Origin: Tamarix chinensis
Taxonomy: Eukaryota > Streptophyta > Magnoliopsida > Caryophyllales > Tamaricaceae
Length of the DNA: 64,000 bases
Direction of reading: 5' to 3'
Assembly (NCBI GenBank): GCA_030549775.1
Contig: CM060173.1
Span: 33,414,110-33,478,109 of the forward strand
Shown: positions 10,866 through 24,333 of the stretch, piece by piece
How the letters are laid out: every line of letters starts with the position of its first letter
Numbering within the stretch: the stretch's first letter is position 1
The notes under the pieces: generated by a model
Told to the model about the DNA's origin: nothing
What the model saw: the letters and a program-made list of their open reading frames with translations, nothing else
The model's database searches: none
Translations under genes and position numbers: made by a program

Positions 10866-11899
10866 CGCGGGGAGGACGGGCCCCGCGGCATAGATCGACA
10901 CAAAAAAAAAAAAAAAAAACAAAAAAGGGCAAGGACGTTTGCACAAAGCACAAAATGGAGGGTTTCGAAACCAGCCTAAAATTTTAAATAATATAATTAT
11001 GCTCCCTTCCTAGGATTTATCACATCTCTTGTGTCGGTGACGTGGGCCGGTTTGGCTCAAGGTTATATGGAGTGCTCGTCAAGTGGGTTACCAAGCTTCT
11101 CCTGACTGTGTGGCCAGGGAGTGGGACGGTGCTTTTGGTCTACCGGCGGCATGCAGATAGTTAGGAGATCAAGTCTCATCCAGGTGGTCTCTCTCCCCTC
11201 CCTCCATCTGCGTACCGGTCAAAGAAAAGAGTTTGTGTGGTCAATGCTCCAATGAAATAATATTGATCCCATTAGTGCCGAGGGTCTCAAGGAACCATAC
11301 CATCACTTGTTAGAAGAGAGACCACAAAAAATAACAATCGACAATGAAAGAAACAACCAACCCTTTTTTGTTTTGCTTTTACTATATTTAAGTCTGAACT
11401 GAATAAGATGAAATCTATATCTATATATTATATAATAATACAGTCATTAACTCACTAAATTCTCTCCTAAATCAAACCCTCACATCTGTATGCAATGCAA
11501 TGCAATTGATTGAATTAGCCTTTGTAATTATATTGGTGATATTAAAAGTTGAAATAGAGGAGATGATATGTAAGATAATGAATGATTTATCTTTCACAAA
11601 TGCATGAAGTTTTTGCTTGGTTTGTAGAAAGACTATGTCGACAAAAGTAGGAAGAATGTTGATGTTGTGGACGATTCAAATGCAAACATACAATTGGAAT
11701 GTTTTGATTTTCTCCAAGATTAAAAGAATTCTAAAGAGAAACCACTAATTTTTCTATAGAACAACTCCTAAAACTCAATAGTAACCTCACTTGAAGAGAA
11801 AAGTAGGATATATATACACATATGAGGTCGATTGATTGATTGATTGATGTTCACCACCGAATGTTAAAGTGTATATATATACACATATGAGGTCGAGCT
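10866..11899. other. Intergenic DNA upstream of the RGF-like gene
   Basis: No gene was seen. A GC-rich island at about 11030-11230 stands out from its AT-rich flanks and may be a decayed tRNA-derived SINE, since it holds TGGCCAGGGAGTGG and GATCAAGTCTC as weak A-box-like and B-box-like stretches. A 22-bp direct repeat ending ACACATATGAGGTCGA occurs at about 11812-11833 and 11875-11896, just before the Cassandra insertion. Confidence 0.4.
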
Positions 11900-12954
11900 T
11901 AACCTATAATATCCCAAATTGAATAAAGTATTATAAGAATTGATCTGACTACTTATATCAATTTGGTATACCATCCTTTTGGTGATTCCATCCTAAGAAT
12001 CCTATAGTTAAACATGCTAGTTGTGAAGCAATTTTTAAGATGGGAACCCTCCTAGGAAGTTTCGGAAATTTTCTAAAAATTTCTTGGGAAGTACGTGAGT
12101 GAGGGCAAAGTGCACTAAAAAGCACTACAAAATATATGACTTGCGCCAACAGTAATTTAATCATAGATTTTTTTTTCTGTTGGAAAAAGTTACTAATACC
12201 AACAAATATATTTTTGTGGGCAATAAAGAAATTTTTTCCTACAAAATTTTTTTATTTGTTGGTAATAGTATGTTATGCCAACAGATCTTTTGCCCACTTT
12301 TATATCTGTGGGTATTAGTAGTATTATACCAACAAAACAAATACCCACTCATATATCTGTTGGTATTAGTATATGAGGAAGATAAATGTTTCAACTATTG
12401 TTGTATTCCTTGGCACAACACATTCATTCCTCTTATACTTGAAATACTTCTCTTATTATCATAATTTCTAATTTTATATGAAATACTAATAATATAATAT
12501 ATAACCAGATTTATAATTAACATTATAGTCATTGTTATTAATTAATATTATAATTAACTATGATAATTAAAATAATAAAAAATAATTCTTAAAATAATAA
12601 AAATTATAATCAAAGTAATAATCAATCAAGTCGCACTTCGAATGACCTATAAGACGGGGTGTCACTGCTTGATCGGTGCAATGGGGGTCTAGGAGGCATT
12701 GTATTCCTTGTTTATAGATATCCTTTTGAGCCTAATATTATTATAGTTATTTATATAATTATTATATAATTTCTTATTTTTCAAATTTAATTTTCTTAAA
12801 CTTAATAATTAAATAGCTATTATTATTGTAAGCATTATTTTAATAATATCATAATAAAAAATAATAATTAGTTAATTTGCGTTCGGAATAACTTAGGACA
12901 AGAGTCTTGTGGACCGGTCTGCTAGTTGGGGGTCTAGTGACACTGTACGTGTAG

Positions 12955-15900
12955 TGTAATACCCCGCTTATTAAATACCTAATTTTTATAAAATTTATAT
13001 TGATTTATGAGTTTTAATATTTTATTTTATTTTAATTAGGTTATTTAATTTAAATTGTATTTCTATTTGAATAAGTGTTTCGGTTTATTTTAAATAAAAG
13101 CTTTTATGAGATAAGTATTTTATTTATTTTTAAAAAACTATTTATAAATTTTTTTAGTTAAATTTAATCTATTTAAAATTATATTTTTGATATAAATTCT
13201 TTTAAATATTTGAAAAAGAAAAAAAAGGAAAAATGTCGGTCAATACCTACTAACACAGGCACGCAGGTCCCCCACCCCTTATTCCCTTTTCCACTTTGAC
13301 AAACTCTCGACCCCCCTGTGTATTTGGTTCCTGTGTTACGCAGCCAGCAGGTAAGGATCGAGTGCCCCATCGACCGTCGCACACTGCTCGACCGTGCCGA
13401 CCGTGCCACCACAGCTCCCGGTAGTCGCACACGGCAGCATCAGCGGAGCAGCAACAACAAAACATCAGCAGTAGCGACGGGCCACCGGCCGGACATCTCT
13501 AGCATCGTTCTGCCACTGGTGACTGCTCTTCTCTCACCGACGAAGCTCCATCGCCTTTTACCTGCATTATTTGGCTGATTTCGTTTGGTATAATTTCCCA
13601 AAACTCTAACTTTTTGTTTTGATTAATTATAAAAGAATGGGCTTTAATTAAGCTAAATTAGTTATTTAATTAAGTATATATGTATTGTATGATTGAATTG
13701 GATATGCTAATTGTGTGATATATGTTGATTTCTTGAATTTGTGATTATTGACCCGGTTATGTCCGGATATGTTGGATTCGGTCGATTAAGCTATTTGGGA
13801 TAATTTGATTATGCAATATACTTTAAAATATACTTAGTTTCATATTGGAATTGTCAATTTAAGCAAATTGTGTGAAATTATTCGGAATTTGATTTTTAGG
13901 TCAAATTCTTGCGGATTTAAATTGAATTGTGTAATTGAGTTATTTTATTAAATTGATTATACATTTTGTAATAGAATATGTTTAATTTTATTTCTGAACC
14001 GTCAATTTAAATATTTTGGCAAGATTTGACTAAATTTATAGTACGGGCTCAAAAATCCTAATTATATTATATTGGGTATTTTCTTTATTTTTTTAATCAA
14101 TTGAGTATATAATATGTTATAAAATAGGTCTTGTTACATTTATAAACATTCAATTTAAATAAATTAATAAAATTTGACCGAGTTGTATTTTTTGTCCTAA
14201 AACCCTAACTTTTATATAAATTGTGTAAATTATCATTTGTATAGTTGTTTATTCTAAAATTGATTTTATAGAATTATTTAAAATGACCTTACTTGTATTT
14301 TAACACGTTCAATTTGGATTAATTGGTTTGAATTATCCGGATTTGTATTTTGGGCTTTAAAACCCTAAGTTTTGGGAACAGTTTCTGAAATCAATTATAT
14401 TGAGTTAAAATCAGCTAGCTTTGATTTAAAATCAATTAAATTAAGTTTTAACTTATCGTTTGGATCAATTCTATGAAATTGATTGATTTGAGATTTTGGG
14501 GTTGTAAGCCCTAATTGTGTAAGTGATTTAAATCAATTAAATTTGATATTTTGGGGTTGTAAGAAAAAAATTCTAGTCGGTGAAGTCAGGAAGATCAACA
14601 CATAAGTGGTTGTTGAATATTAGTAGTTGTATAAATTTTTCTTATTAGAAATTGTTACCTTCTTTCTGGTAATATGGTAGTAAATTATTGCTTGTTATTT
14701 CTTAGTGAACACGGTTATACATAATGGTTGTTAAATGTTAGTGAATCCATGAAATATTTCTTACTAGAATAATTATTTGAATAAAAGATGTCGTTTACTT
14801 TTATATTGATGATATTTGAATCTAAAACAATAGTTATCTCTAAGATTTTGTGTTAATGTAGCTATATTATCTTTGTTTATTGGTTCATAATATGCAACAT
14901 AATAATTTTTTTATAAACGATTATCCTTTTACAATCGAATTTTATATGTGCATAATGGTACTCTTTTATATTTGTTTTTGATATATAGTGGTTGTACACT
15001 TTTCTAATTGGAGTTTGAGTATTATCCAAATTTTTTGATTGAAGTTCTTTACTAAAAGTCAATTGGATTTTAAGACACGGTTCTAGATATTTATCAATTA
15101 AATTGGCTGGTTGTTATTATTTTTTGACCTTCTTGTTACCTATATTAATTGTCTATTCAACGCTCTTTCTCTGATTAATGTCTTTATCCGATCATCGTCC
15201 TTACTCTTGTTAACCTACCTTAGCCGACCTATTGAAAAGTTCTAAGTTCATGTCTCGTCATAGGTTCTCAAAATACTTATTAGATGAGGAATCCTACTAA
15301 ATTATTACAAATAGTTAAATATTAAATAAATTATGCAATCCAAACCTAGAAGATAGTTTTCGTGCCTATCTTATGCAAAAACCCAAACAAAAAAACTTTG
15401 GATATGTATATACTCAATTATTTTTGTGCTTCCTGTGCTTAAAATTAATTTTTTTCCATTTATTTATCCAATTGAATCTATTTCTCTCTTAATTTTTTTA
15501 TCCCCTTTAGCCATAACATTGAAATTTATCCATGCTAATTAGGATTTTTCATGGGATGGTTATCTTGCCACATCAAATTTTATCTTAGATAATTCATATA
15601 TTATATACTCATAATGCAAATTACACACATTTTTTATATCATAAGATAAAATATATATGTGTTTGTATAAGAATAAGTTTTCATGTGAAGTTATAATTGA
15701 AATTTTATTACATGGAAAATAATGAATAAAATGAAAACAAAAAAGCAATTGTAGTAGAAATAATTAAAGTGAGTGAGTTGCATTGTGTTCACTATGAATA
15801 ATTAACGTTTTAATGACCAAAATTTTTTGTGTTTAATGGCCAAATTTTTTTATCTTTAATGCCAATAAAAATTTGAAAAAAATTATTGGTTCCCTAAAGT

Positions 15901-16084
15901 GTATAAACTCTCATTGTCTAGCTTTTTGATATGAATTTATATTAATATGATTAAGTTAATTGTATATATATTTTTAGGGAAAACATGTTGACGATTATTA
16001 TCAAATGGAGGATGAAAAGAATGAAAAGGATGACAAGAATAAAAAGATGACACTGAAGTGGAGAATGAAGAAGATGGTGTTTGA
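12955..16084 (+). pseudogene. Exon-intron module of unknown function carried by the CACTA element
   Basis: A GC-rich first-exon-like tract (about 13240-13580) is followed by a long AT-rich intron-like stretch that shares blocks with the reversed module at 36110-34740 (for example TTTCGTTTGGTATAA and TCGATTAAGCTATTT). A final exon at 15978-16084 follows TTTTTAG. It encodes an acidic tail (VDDYYQMEDEKNEKDDKNK) and, after a one-base frame slip, ends NEEDGV-stop. The reversed copy also ends DGNEEDGV-stop at 33470. Conservation of both ends in two elements suggests this was the family's own transcription unit. The TGTAATACCCC at 12955 looks like an LTR start, but no matching end was found. Function unknown. 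Confidence 0.4.
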
Positions 16085-16109
16085 TACGTTTATAAAAACG
16101 CTTTTGTGA

Positions 16110-16372
16110 GTCGGCTTATGAAGATGGTTGATGCTTTTGTTTGTTATCTTACGAATATGATCGATATTTTTGTATATCAAATTATGAAGATATTGTCCGG
16201 TGCTTTTGTATATATGTTAGCTAACAAAGATGTTCGGTACTTTTGCTCATAAGCTTACGAAAATGCTCGATGATTTTGTATATCAGTATATGAAAATGTT
16301 TTTGTATAATAGCCGATGATTTTGTATATTAGTGTATGAAGATGTTTTTGTATAATAGCTTATGCTACAAGT
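16110..16372 (+). repeat. Degenerate tandem repeat of about 40-45 bp
   Basis: Successive units share GATG.T.GATG.TTTTGTATATCAG.TTATGAA. At least five imperfect copies follow the final exon of the CACTA-borne module. They have no coding sense and probably arose by local duplication. Confidence 0.55.
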
Positions 16373-16598
16373 CGTTTATATAGCATTGTATTTAAAGGAC
16401 TGTTATGGCTTTGGGAGCTAAACAACTAATTATTTGGGAGCTAAACAACTAATTATTTTGTACTACACAATGATAATTATATATGGTGTAGTTAATTATA
16501 TATATATAAGCATACATTATTACTTCAGGTGGATATTGGATATTGTTGTAATACGTAATATCAATAAATTTTGTACATTTTAGCCAGTACAGGTTTTA

Positions 16599-16632
<34 letters not shown>

Positions 16633-16857
16633 AGGTTAAAATATGTATAACCAACAATATATATGTTGGCAATAGGTTTTAGTAATAGATATAATATTGT
16701 GTTTAATACTTTTACTCACAAATATGATTGTGTGGTTAATTCTTTTTATCACAGATATGATTTTGTGCCTAATACCTCTAGTCACATATATTATTTTGTG
16801 GATAATAGTTTTAGTAACATATATTGTTTTGTGAGTAATACTTTTAGTCACAGATAT

Positions 16858-19800
16858 TGTAATAACCCGTATTAATTAATCTTTAAATTAGACACGTAAG
16901 ACTTAAAGTTTGATTAGTAGACGGAGTAAGCCATAAGATTATTTATTTATTTATTTATTTTTGTTTATTTATTATTTTTTTTAGCGATCGCCTTGTTATC
17001 TCGAGTAGGTCCATAAATATTGAGTTATAAAAATAACCCGGATTAAATATACGAAAGGGTAGAGGAAGTTAAAAATTGATGTCGTTAATAATACTAATAA
17101 CAAGAAGAGAGTAATTAAAATCGAAGGGGATTGTAAGAATAATAATAATTTTAGCAATAATTGCAAATAAAATAAAATAAGGGAAGTGATAAAATAATGA
17201 TAATAATAGTATTGATCATAATAATAATAGTATCATGATTTCTTTTTGGAGGAAATTAAACTTTGCTTAGGTGGGAATTCTTTTCCTAATAACCTTACTT
17301 GCTACCTTAATACCTTAGGAGGCTTTTTCTAATCTTTTCCTAATCAAAGCCCCACCTTTTCCCCCACCTTTTTCCCCACCTAATAACCCCGTGCAGCCAT
17401 GCATCCCGTCACCTTTTCCTCTCCTCTCCATGCATATGTCTCTTCTTGTCCAGCACTATCCTCCTCTTTTTGCAGCTTTCCCTCTTCCCCAAACGTAGCC
17501 CTTCTCCTCCCTACATTTCCACCTCTCTCACGTCACACACCAACCTGCAGCCGCACCTTCGACACCCAGCCATTTCCCCCCAACTTGCAGCCTCATCTCT
17601 CCTTTCCCCAACCTGCACCCCTCCTATATCTTCTCATCTTTTACCCACATTTTTTCCCTCCTTTCCCATGCCTCTCCACCTGCAAAAACGCAGCCCTTAA
17701 CCCCTAGCCATCCTCCATCACATCTTCCAGCATCTTGTAGCAACAAGTCACGTAACCCCAGCTTCCCTCAACTTGCAGCCCCTATCTTTCCCTCCTCTCA
17801 ACCTGCACACCTACCCCATCTTTCTATCCATCTACCCATATATTTTCTTCCCTTCCCCATGCCTCAACCTTCCACTTGTAGACCTCCTTCCCCATGCAAA
17901 CCTGTCGACACCATCAACCCCTTGAAACAACCCACGTGCAGCCCCCTTTACTCTAACCCACGCAGCCCTTTTTCCCCCAACTTTCCATTCCCTTTTTTAG
18001 CCCCAATCTGCAGATATCACCCTCCTTCCCTCTTCCTTTAAGCCCTCTAAATTTTCCCCTTTTAGCCCCTCCTTCCCTTCCCTAAATTCCAGCAACAAAA
18101 GAAAAGAAAGTGCAGCCCCAAACTCCCCTCCCCTCCACCGAATTTAGCTTCAAAAATATTCCAACTTTTACCTTGTGCTCCACCTCCCCCAAGCAACCAT
18201 TTTTCTTCCCCAATTAATTACTCTATCTTTGGTGGGTTCGGTGCTTAAATTCGTGCACCGGCTGCCTCATTTATTTTTCCTAATCATTTTCAAGTATTAG
18301 CTTATGCAGGTTGCATTTTGATTATTTTTATTTTGCATAAATATTAATGCTTGTAGTTTGGATGGTGTATTCACTTCTAGGTAACCTCGACCTCGCTCAG
18401 AGTATTTGTGGAGGAAGCTTGTGGTGTTAATATTTCTTAGCTCAAGGTAAATCTAATTAATCCGTAGACGGTAGAATTTTTATGTCAAGATGATAGGCTA
18501 GTTTCCTAGGATTAAATCATGATAGGATGAAGTTATCAAATTATTGTATGTTTGTGGGAAATGGGAGCATGATGTATTTCTTTTCTACATGAATATCATG
18601 ATGTGTAAATTTACATGTGTTATCATGCAATCTTTTCATATGCCTAAGTAATATTCTAAAGATTTGATAAAGTGTATGTTAACGATAACGAACTTGAATT
18701 ATGCTAGTAAAATGAGATGAATATGTCTAAGGTAAAATGTAGTTTATATGGGAGCATGTTGTAGTTCATTCATACATGAATATAATGAAGTGTAAATTAA
18801 TATGTGTTATTATGTAATCTTTTTATATGCCGAAGTGATATTCTTAAATGTCAAAAAGTGTATGCTAATGGTAACGAACTTGGATTTATGATAGTAAAAT
18901 AAGACGGGTATGTTTAAGGTAAAATGTAATTTTATAAACTATGATTGTGTTTGAAATTTATGTGTGGAAATTGTCGAACCTATGAAATATTATGAAATAT
19001 TAAAAATGCATGCTAATAGTGTTTACATGTACCATGTATGATAAATGGTTAGGGATAATATAATCCTTTGTAGCACCGAAGAAATTTTCGGATGTAAAGT
19101 ATCATTAATTATTTTATGCTAACATTTCATGACAAATAGCTTATGTAAGTAAAATCGGTAATAAAAGTGAAGGAAAATGTGGTAGTTATAGGTTGAGGGG
19201 TATTTTGGTCATTAAGGCAAAAAGGTGTTCCAAAGTGGATAATTAGATTAATTAAATTAAGTTTTGGCCTTAAAATAATGTTGGGAATAATTGGACAATT
19301 GGTTTGAACACTGAATCAAATAATTATTCAGGCTAGGACATAATGTCTAACCCTAGGCCGTGTTGGCTTGGAATGGTTGTGACCTCGTGGTATTTGGATG
19401 TGACGCTGTTTGTTGATGGTTGACTAAGTTGAACTTTGTGAATCTCGACGTTCTAAAAGAAAATAATAACTCAGAATTTCATAAGACAGTAAATACTTAA
19501 AGAGAAAGACTCAAGTTGGAAAGGAATCTCGTGCCTCAGACTTGACCGCCGAGTACATAGTTTGAGCCTTCGGGTCAAGGGGCTAACTTCTGCTCTATAG
19601 GTATTCTGTACACCCTATAGGGAGTACGCATACTTAAGGTCTTGAGTTTTGAGGTTTAGTATTGGTGACTGTTATGTCATGTGGCTTTCTTGGCGAGCTT
19701 TGCCCTAGAATCGAGTGATTTATTTTGGTACCACCCTCCTTGACGATCTTTGTCATGGATATGGGATTGTATTCCACTTGAGAATTTTTATATAAATTAT

Positions 19801-20601
19801 ATAACCGGATTAGACACCCACCATAATACTTCTATAATAATTGGAATAGGAATGACTTGACCTTGGTGAGATTGCTTGGAATATCACTAATTCTTCCCAT
19901 TAGACCATAATGTATGGTCGTTGGTAAGTTAAATTGATTATGAAATTATAAGCATGCCGTAAATGCCTTTGATAGGGATTTTGACCTAGCTCGTAATGTT
20001 AAATGTGATGTGGTTGTGTGTTTCAAAATCGTGGCCTTGTATGTGAGCATATGTTCTCTTTGAATTCCTTACTTGTAAGATGTTTGCTAAGTGGATATGC
20101 TACCTCTCCAGAGGCATTGTGGTTTACTTAGTATGAGGAAGTTGTATTGATGCTATCACTTTTCAGAGGAGTACGTCCAGGGCATGCATTGGCTAAAAGA
20201 CTACGAGGAGCATCACCTCGACGAATAGGTAGATTTAGGGAGTGAGTGGACCCCACCCCTTTGTCCCTTTTTCCTTGTAATTTGTTGGACCATAAGAGAG
20301 TTAGGTAGGCCATTAATGACTTTTGTGTACTATGTTGTTATTTTCTAAATGGTTAGTTATTTAATTTCCTAAACAATCTTTTGTCATGGATAATATGTAT
20401 TTTGCAAAACTCTTGATTTTGTATTATACTTCTCTTATCTTTGGATGGGTTGATTTGTTTTAAGCCTTAGCACTTGACGTAAGGATGGTGAGGAGACCAG
20501 ACTTATGTCAAGTGTGGCAGTAACACCCACCGTTCTTTAACTTTTGCTTCCACAAAACAAATTTAAACAAAATTTTCAAGCCGTGATTTTGGGGTGTTAC
20601 A
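16858..20601 (+). mobile_element. Solo LTR (3.7 kb) of a Ty3/gypsy-type element
   Basis: It begins TGTAATAACCCG and ends TTGGGGTGTTACA, with a perfect 5-bp duplication GATAT on both sides (16853-16857 and 20602-20606). No second LTR, primer-binding site or pol is present within it, so it is a solo LTR left by recombination. It has the family's module order: pyrimidine-rich tract (17340-18220), a conserved segment closing in AAGGTAAA (about 18445), and a tail with GCTTCCAC and TTTTCAAG. The proline-rich open frames in the pyrimidine tract reflect composition and are not treated as genes. Confidence 0.9.
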
Positions 20602-21171
20602 GATATTATTTTTTGGTTAATACTTTTACTTACAAATATAAGTATGGGCACAAGTTTTACTAATAGATAAATATCTGTGGGCATTATCAATTATTCCCAA
20701 TAGATGATACATATCTATGGGTAAAACTTTTAAGTACAGAGTTTTTACCCATAGTTTTATCACAAAAAAATTCTATTAGTAAAAGCTTTTACCAATAGAA
20801 AAATATCTTTTACCAATAGATAATGCCTTGTTGGCACAAATCATTTATTTTGTAGTGAAGATTCGTGTTGATTTTTGGGGCCAACCAATCAATTAGAAAG
20901 TACTCCAAGGTATCCTCGCATGATTATATTGACTTGGGATGTTACACATGGTATCAAAGCAAAATTGCAACCGTGAGCTAAACTTGGATGAGCTAGTTAG
21001 CCCCCTAGTGGACAATTCTTGGGACAAATTGTATTGAAATAGTCAGTGGTTAAGGCACAATAAGGACACTGATTTTTTTGAATGGGGGTGAATGTAATAC
21101 CCCAAATTGAGTGAAGTGTTATAATAATTGATCTGGCTACTTATTTCAACTTGGTATACCATCCTTTTGGC

Positions 21172-21252
21172 CATTCCATCATAAGAACTCCATAGTTAAG
21201 TGTGTTGGCTATAGAGAAATTCTTAGGATGGGTGAGCAACCTGGAAAGTTTT
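21172..21252 (+). promoter_or_regulatory. 5S-rRNA-like domain of the Cassandra 3' LTR
   Basis: ATAAGAACTCCATAGTTAAG followed by TTAGGATGGGTGAGCAACC mimics the internal promoter and fold of plant 5S rRNA. The matching copy in the 5' LTR is at about 11987-12061 and is more diverged. This domain is known to let Cassandra be transcribed by RNA polymerase III. Confidence 0.8.
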
Positions 21253-21370
21253 GAAATTTTTTAAAAATTTCTCAAGAAGTGTGTGAGTGAAGACAAAGCG
21301 TGCTAAAATGACTTATGTTGATCTATGGGACCAACCAATCGATTAGAAAGTGCTTAGGTGTTACATAACC

Positions 21371-21719
21371 TCCATTAGTTAAGCCCAAATCAACCATCCT
21401 AATTAATGAAGAGTTTAACTAACACACATCCATATGGTATATATGATGAGTTACAATTACAAAGACAAGATATTACGAAGCTTACATAAAATATCAAAGC
21501 TACATAAAACCTAATCATGATAATATATTAAATACTCAAGTAATCAAGCTTCATGTCTTATAACTTTGCCTTCCATATAACTTTATAAACCTTGCATTTT
21601 CATTGTATTATGTACTAGATATCATTGGTGAAGTCGTCTTCTTGCAAACATATGTAATATCTAAAATAATCACTTAATGAAACATTATTAAGTTTCTAAT
21701 GAAGGTGTTTAATATTTTT
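21371..21719. other. AT-rich DNA between Cassandra and a gypsy remnant
   Basis: No gene or transposon terminus was recognised in this short interval. It is the right flank of the Cassandra insertion site. Confidence 0.4.
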
Positions 21720-23660
21720 AAGAACAATTACTACCACATCCAAATATGCTAACTCTTGACCTTTAACGTGAAAAGAATGAGATGAAGATGCTACTATATC
21801 TTTCTCTTCTTGTAAAGAAGAATTTGTTCTCAAATTAGTATCACTATAATAAGAAGATAAATCACCAAAGTTTAAACTCCTAAAAACTCTTACATAAGAT
21901 TATGGTAATTCTAATTCATAAACATTATTTCCAAATTTTCTTAAGATTTTAAATAGTCCATCTTCTCTTGGCATTAGTTTATTCTTTCTTAAGTTTGGAA
22001 ATAATTATTTTCTTAAATGTAACCATACCAAATCTCCTGGTGAAAATATTTGTGTAATTCTATTTTTGTTCTCTTGGTTTTGGTACTTAGCATTAGATTT
22101 ATCAACATTACTCTTCATTTGCTCATGAAGTTTCTTATAGAATTCTATTCTTTTTTTAGCATTATAGTTCTTAATATCACATTTTTTAATTACAACGTAT
22201 AAATGGTAAATTAAGGATTAACTCCATGGATAACTTTATATGTTTTCAATTGAGTTGTATTAGAAAAACTCCTATTGTATGTAAACTCAACATGTGCGAG
22301 TTTTTATATCCTAATGTTTTGTACTCTTTTTAACTAATCCTTGTAGTAAAGTTCCTAAGGTCCTATTAGTCACTTTGGTTTGACCATCCATTTATGGATG
22401 GTGAGATGTACTAAATGATAACTTTGCACCTAAAATAGGCCAAAGTGTCTTCCAAAAGTAACTTAAATTCCACATTTCTATCCGATACTATACTTTTGAT
22501 AATACCATGTAACATTAATATTTTCTTGAAATATAGATTTGCCTCATGAGTTACATTATTCATTTTATTGCGAGGAATAAAATGTGTCATTTTAGAAAAC
22601 TTATCTACTATTGCTGTAATAGAATCATTCCCCCTTTGTATCCTTGGTAAACTTAAGATAAAGTCCATACACCCTCCCATGGCTAGCTAGGAACTGATAA
22701 AGGAGTATACAAACCTTTATGAAATAAAATCTTACTCTTTTTAAAAGTTATGCATCTCTCAAGAATAACTTGTACTAAATTTATCAATCTTGGCCTATAA
22801 AAATTTTCTTGTTATATTTCCATGGTTTTATAAACAGCAAAATAACCACCTATACCTTTCTCATGTACTTGCTCATCAAGTAAATCCCATACACTAGAAT
22901 GAGGTATACACAACTTATTAAGTTTGAAAAGAAAGTCATCCTGAAGCATATAATTTCCAAAACTATGATTCTTCTTACATTTATTATAAATTTAAAAGAA
23001 ATCTTCATATTTGGTATAAAATTCTTTCAACATTTCAAAATCTAATAATTTAGCATCCAACGTAAAACGTATCACAAATCTCTTAGATAATACATTTGCT
23101 AATATATTTTCTTCACCATCTTAATGTTTAATAGAAAACACGAAGGATTGTAAATAACTAATCCATTCTGCATGCCTAAGACTAATCTTCTTTTGCCCAT
23201 GCAAGTATTTTAGATTCTCATGATCAAAATACAAAACAAATGATTTAGGTCTCAAATAATGACTCCATGTTTCTAATCTTCTTATGATGACAAAGAATTC
23301 CTTATTATATGTTGAATAATTCATTTTAGAACCATTTAGTTTTTCACAAAAAAATGCATTGACCTTTTTTCTATAAGCTCTTGTATTTGTCTCTCTAATT
23401 CCTTAGTCTTTTTCAGATTACATCTATAGTTAGGTCAATTAGGGACGATATATGAAGCATTAAGTCTATAACATGTTCTATCCCTCTTTTAGGTGCTAAT
23501 CCTGGTGTTAAGTCATTAGAAAATATATCTTTATATTAATCAATAGACTCATATAGTTGAGGATTATTTTCATATTTCTCCCCTTCTAGGGATTCCTTAA
23601 CAATCATAGCATAGAAAATACCTTCTTCCTCAATATATTTTATTATAACATTTACATGTA
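21720..23660 (-). pseudogene. Ty3/gypsy retrotransposon pol remnant
   Basis: Read on the minus strand, the remnant starts with the lead-in to reverse transcriptase (NDLTPGLAPKRGIEHVIDLM, near 23500). It then jumps, near 23360, straight to RNase H (NAFFCEKLNGSKMNYSTYNK, with LYFDHENLKYLHGQKK at about 23210). The reverse-transcriptase core is missing. The integrase follows: a damaged H2C2 finger (about 22750-22900), then GGCMDFILSLPRIQRGNDS and IVSDRNVEF at 22680-22440, which carry the first two catalytic Asp residues. A C-terminal segment reads PGDLVWLHLRK (about 22030) and ends near NLRTNSSLQEE (about 21810). Stops and frameshifts occur throughout. No chromodomain was seen. No LTRs could be linked to it. 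Confidence 0.85.
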
Positions 23661-24333
23661 AAAATAAACTCTTTTTATTTTCAATTATGTTATCATTATC
23701 ATATTTACACTCTTTACAATACTTAGAATAAATAACATTGCCCTCAACTACAACTTAGTAAGATACTATATGTTGGATGGTAATTCTATTAGGATTCCTA
23801 TTCCAGCTCATTTATAAATAAAATCATAAGATGTGAATATTTAGATTGGGTAGAGGACATCTTGTATTTGTTATAAAGTGAAATGTTACAATATCAACAT
23901 ATAATTGTATATACCCAGTTATTTAAATTATTTCATGTTTAACCTTATTTTAATTATTAGCGGGATGATGATGTTGATACTAAAGAAAAAAAATTCTTTC
24001 ATGTTCATAGGTCCTTGAAAGATAATTTATTTTCTAATGACTAGGGCGAGTTTGATGTATATATATTTCTATATGTAGACATGATCTCTAATGAAAATTA
24101 TAATATTGAATGTGCTTCATATGTGGTTAACTTGATGAAGATGGCTCCACAATACCTTTTGTTAGCTCCATCTTCCTTTGACACGCATTAGGTACTAATG
24201 ATATTGCAACCATCTTTAGGGACCATATATTGGATGCATTCAATTGATGAGAATCCTCGTTCTTATCCAAAATTTCTTGTGGAAAGGTATATATTTATCT
24301 ATATAATGATATTAATTATAATCATACACACAT

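Larger units (their letters stand above)
12123..20857. mobile_element. Non-autonomous CACTA element inserted in a Cassandra LTR
   Basis: The left end is CACTACAAAATATATGA; the right end, read on the minus strand, is CACTACAAAATAAATGA. The flanking 3-bp duplication is AAG (12120-12122 and 20858-20860). Subterminal repeats built on ACCAACAGATA and TATCTGTGGGTAA lie at 12140-12400, 16650-16857 and 20602-20850. Removing the nested solo LTR leaves about 5.0 kb. No transposase domain was recognised. The interior contains an exon-intron module shared with the CACTA element at 32877-38274. Confidence 0.92.
11905..21365 (+). mobile_element. Complete Cassandra TRIM element split by a CACTA transposon
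   Basis: The element is flanked by the perfect target duplication TAACC (11900-11904 and 21366-21370). Its 5' LTR is in two pieces, 11905-12122 and 20861-20946 (304 bp together). It ends GGGATGTTACA and is followed by the primer-binding site TGGTATCAAAGC (20949-20960) for initiator tRNA-Met. The short non-coding interior ends in the polypurine tract AATGGGGGTGAA (21081-21092). The 3' LTR is 21093-21365 (273 bp). Without the nested insertion and its duplicated AAG the element is about 723 bp, normal for Cassandra. Both LTRs contain a 5S-rRNA-like domain. Confidence 0.93.

Noticed and set aside
10628..10951. 107-codon frame starting upstream of the RGF-like ATG
   Set aside because: The upstream ATG at 10951 lies before the TATA box, and the added residues are low-complexity. 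The ATG at 10765 gives a proper signal peptide.
12955..16500. A further full LTR starting TGTAATACCCCGC at 12955
   Set aside because: No TGTTACA end or target duplication was found, and the following sequence is shared with a reversed module in another CACTA element, so I kept it as part of that module.
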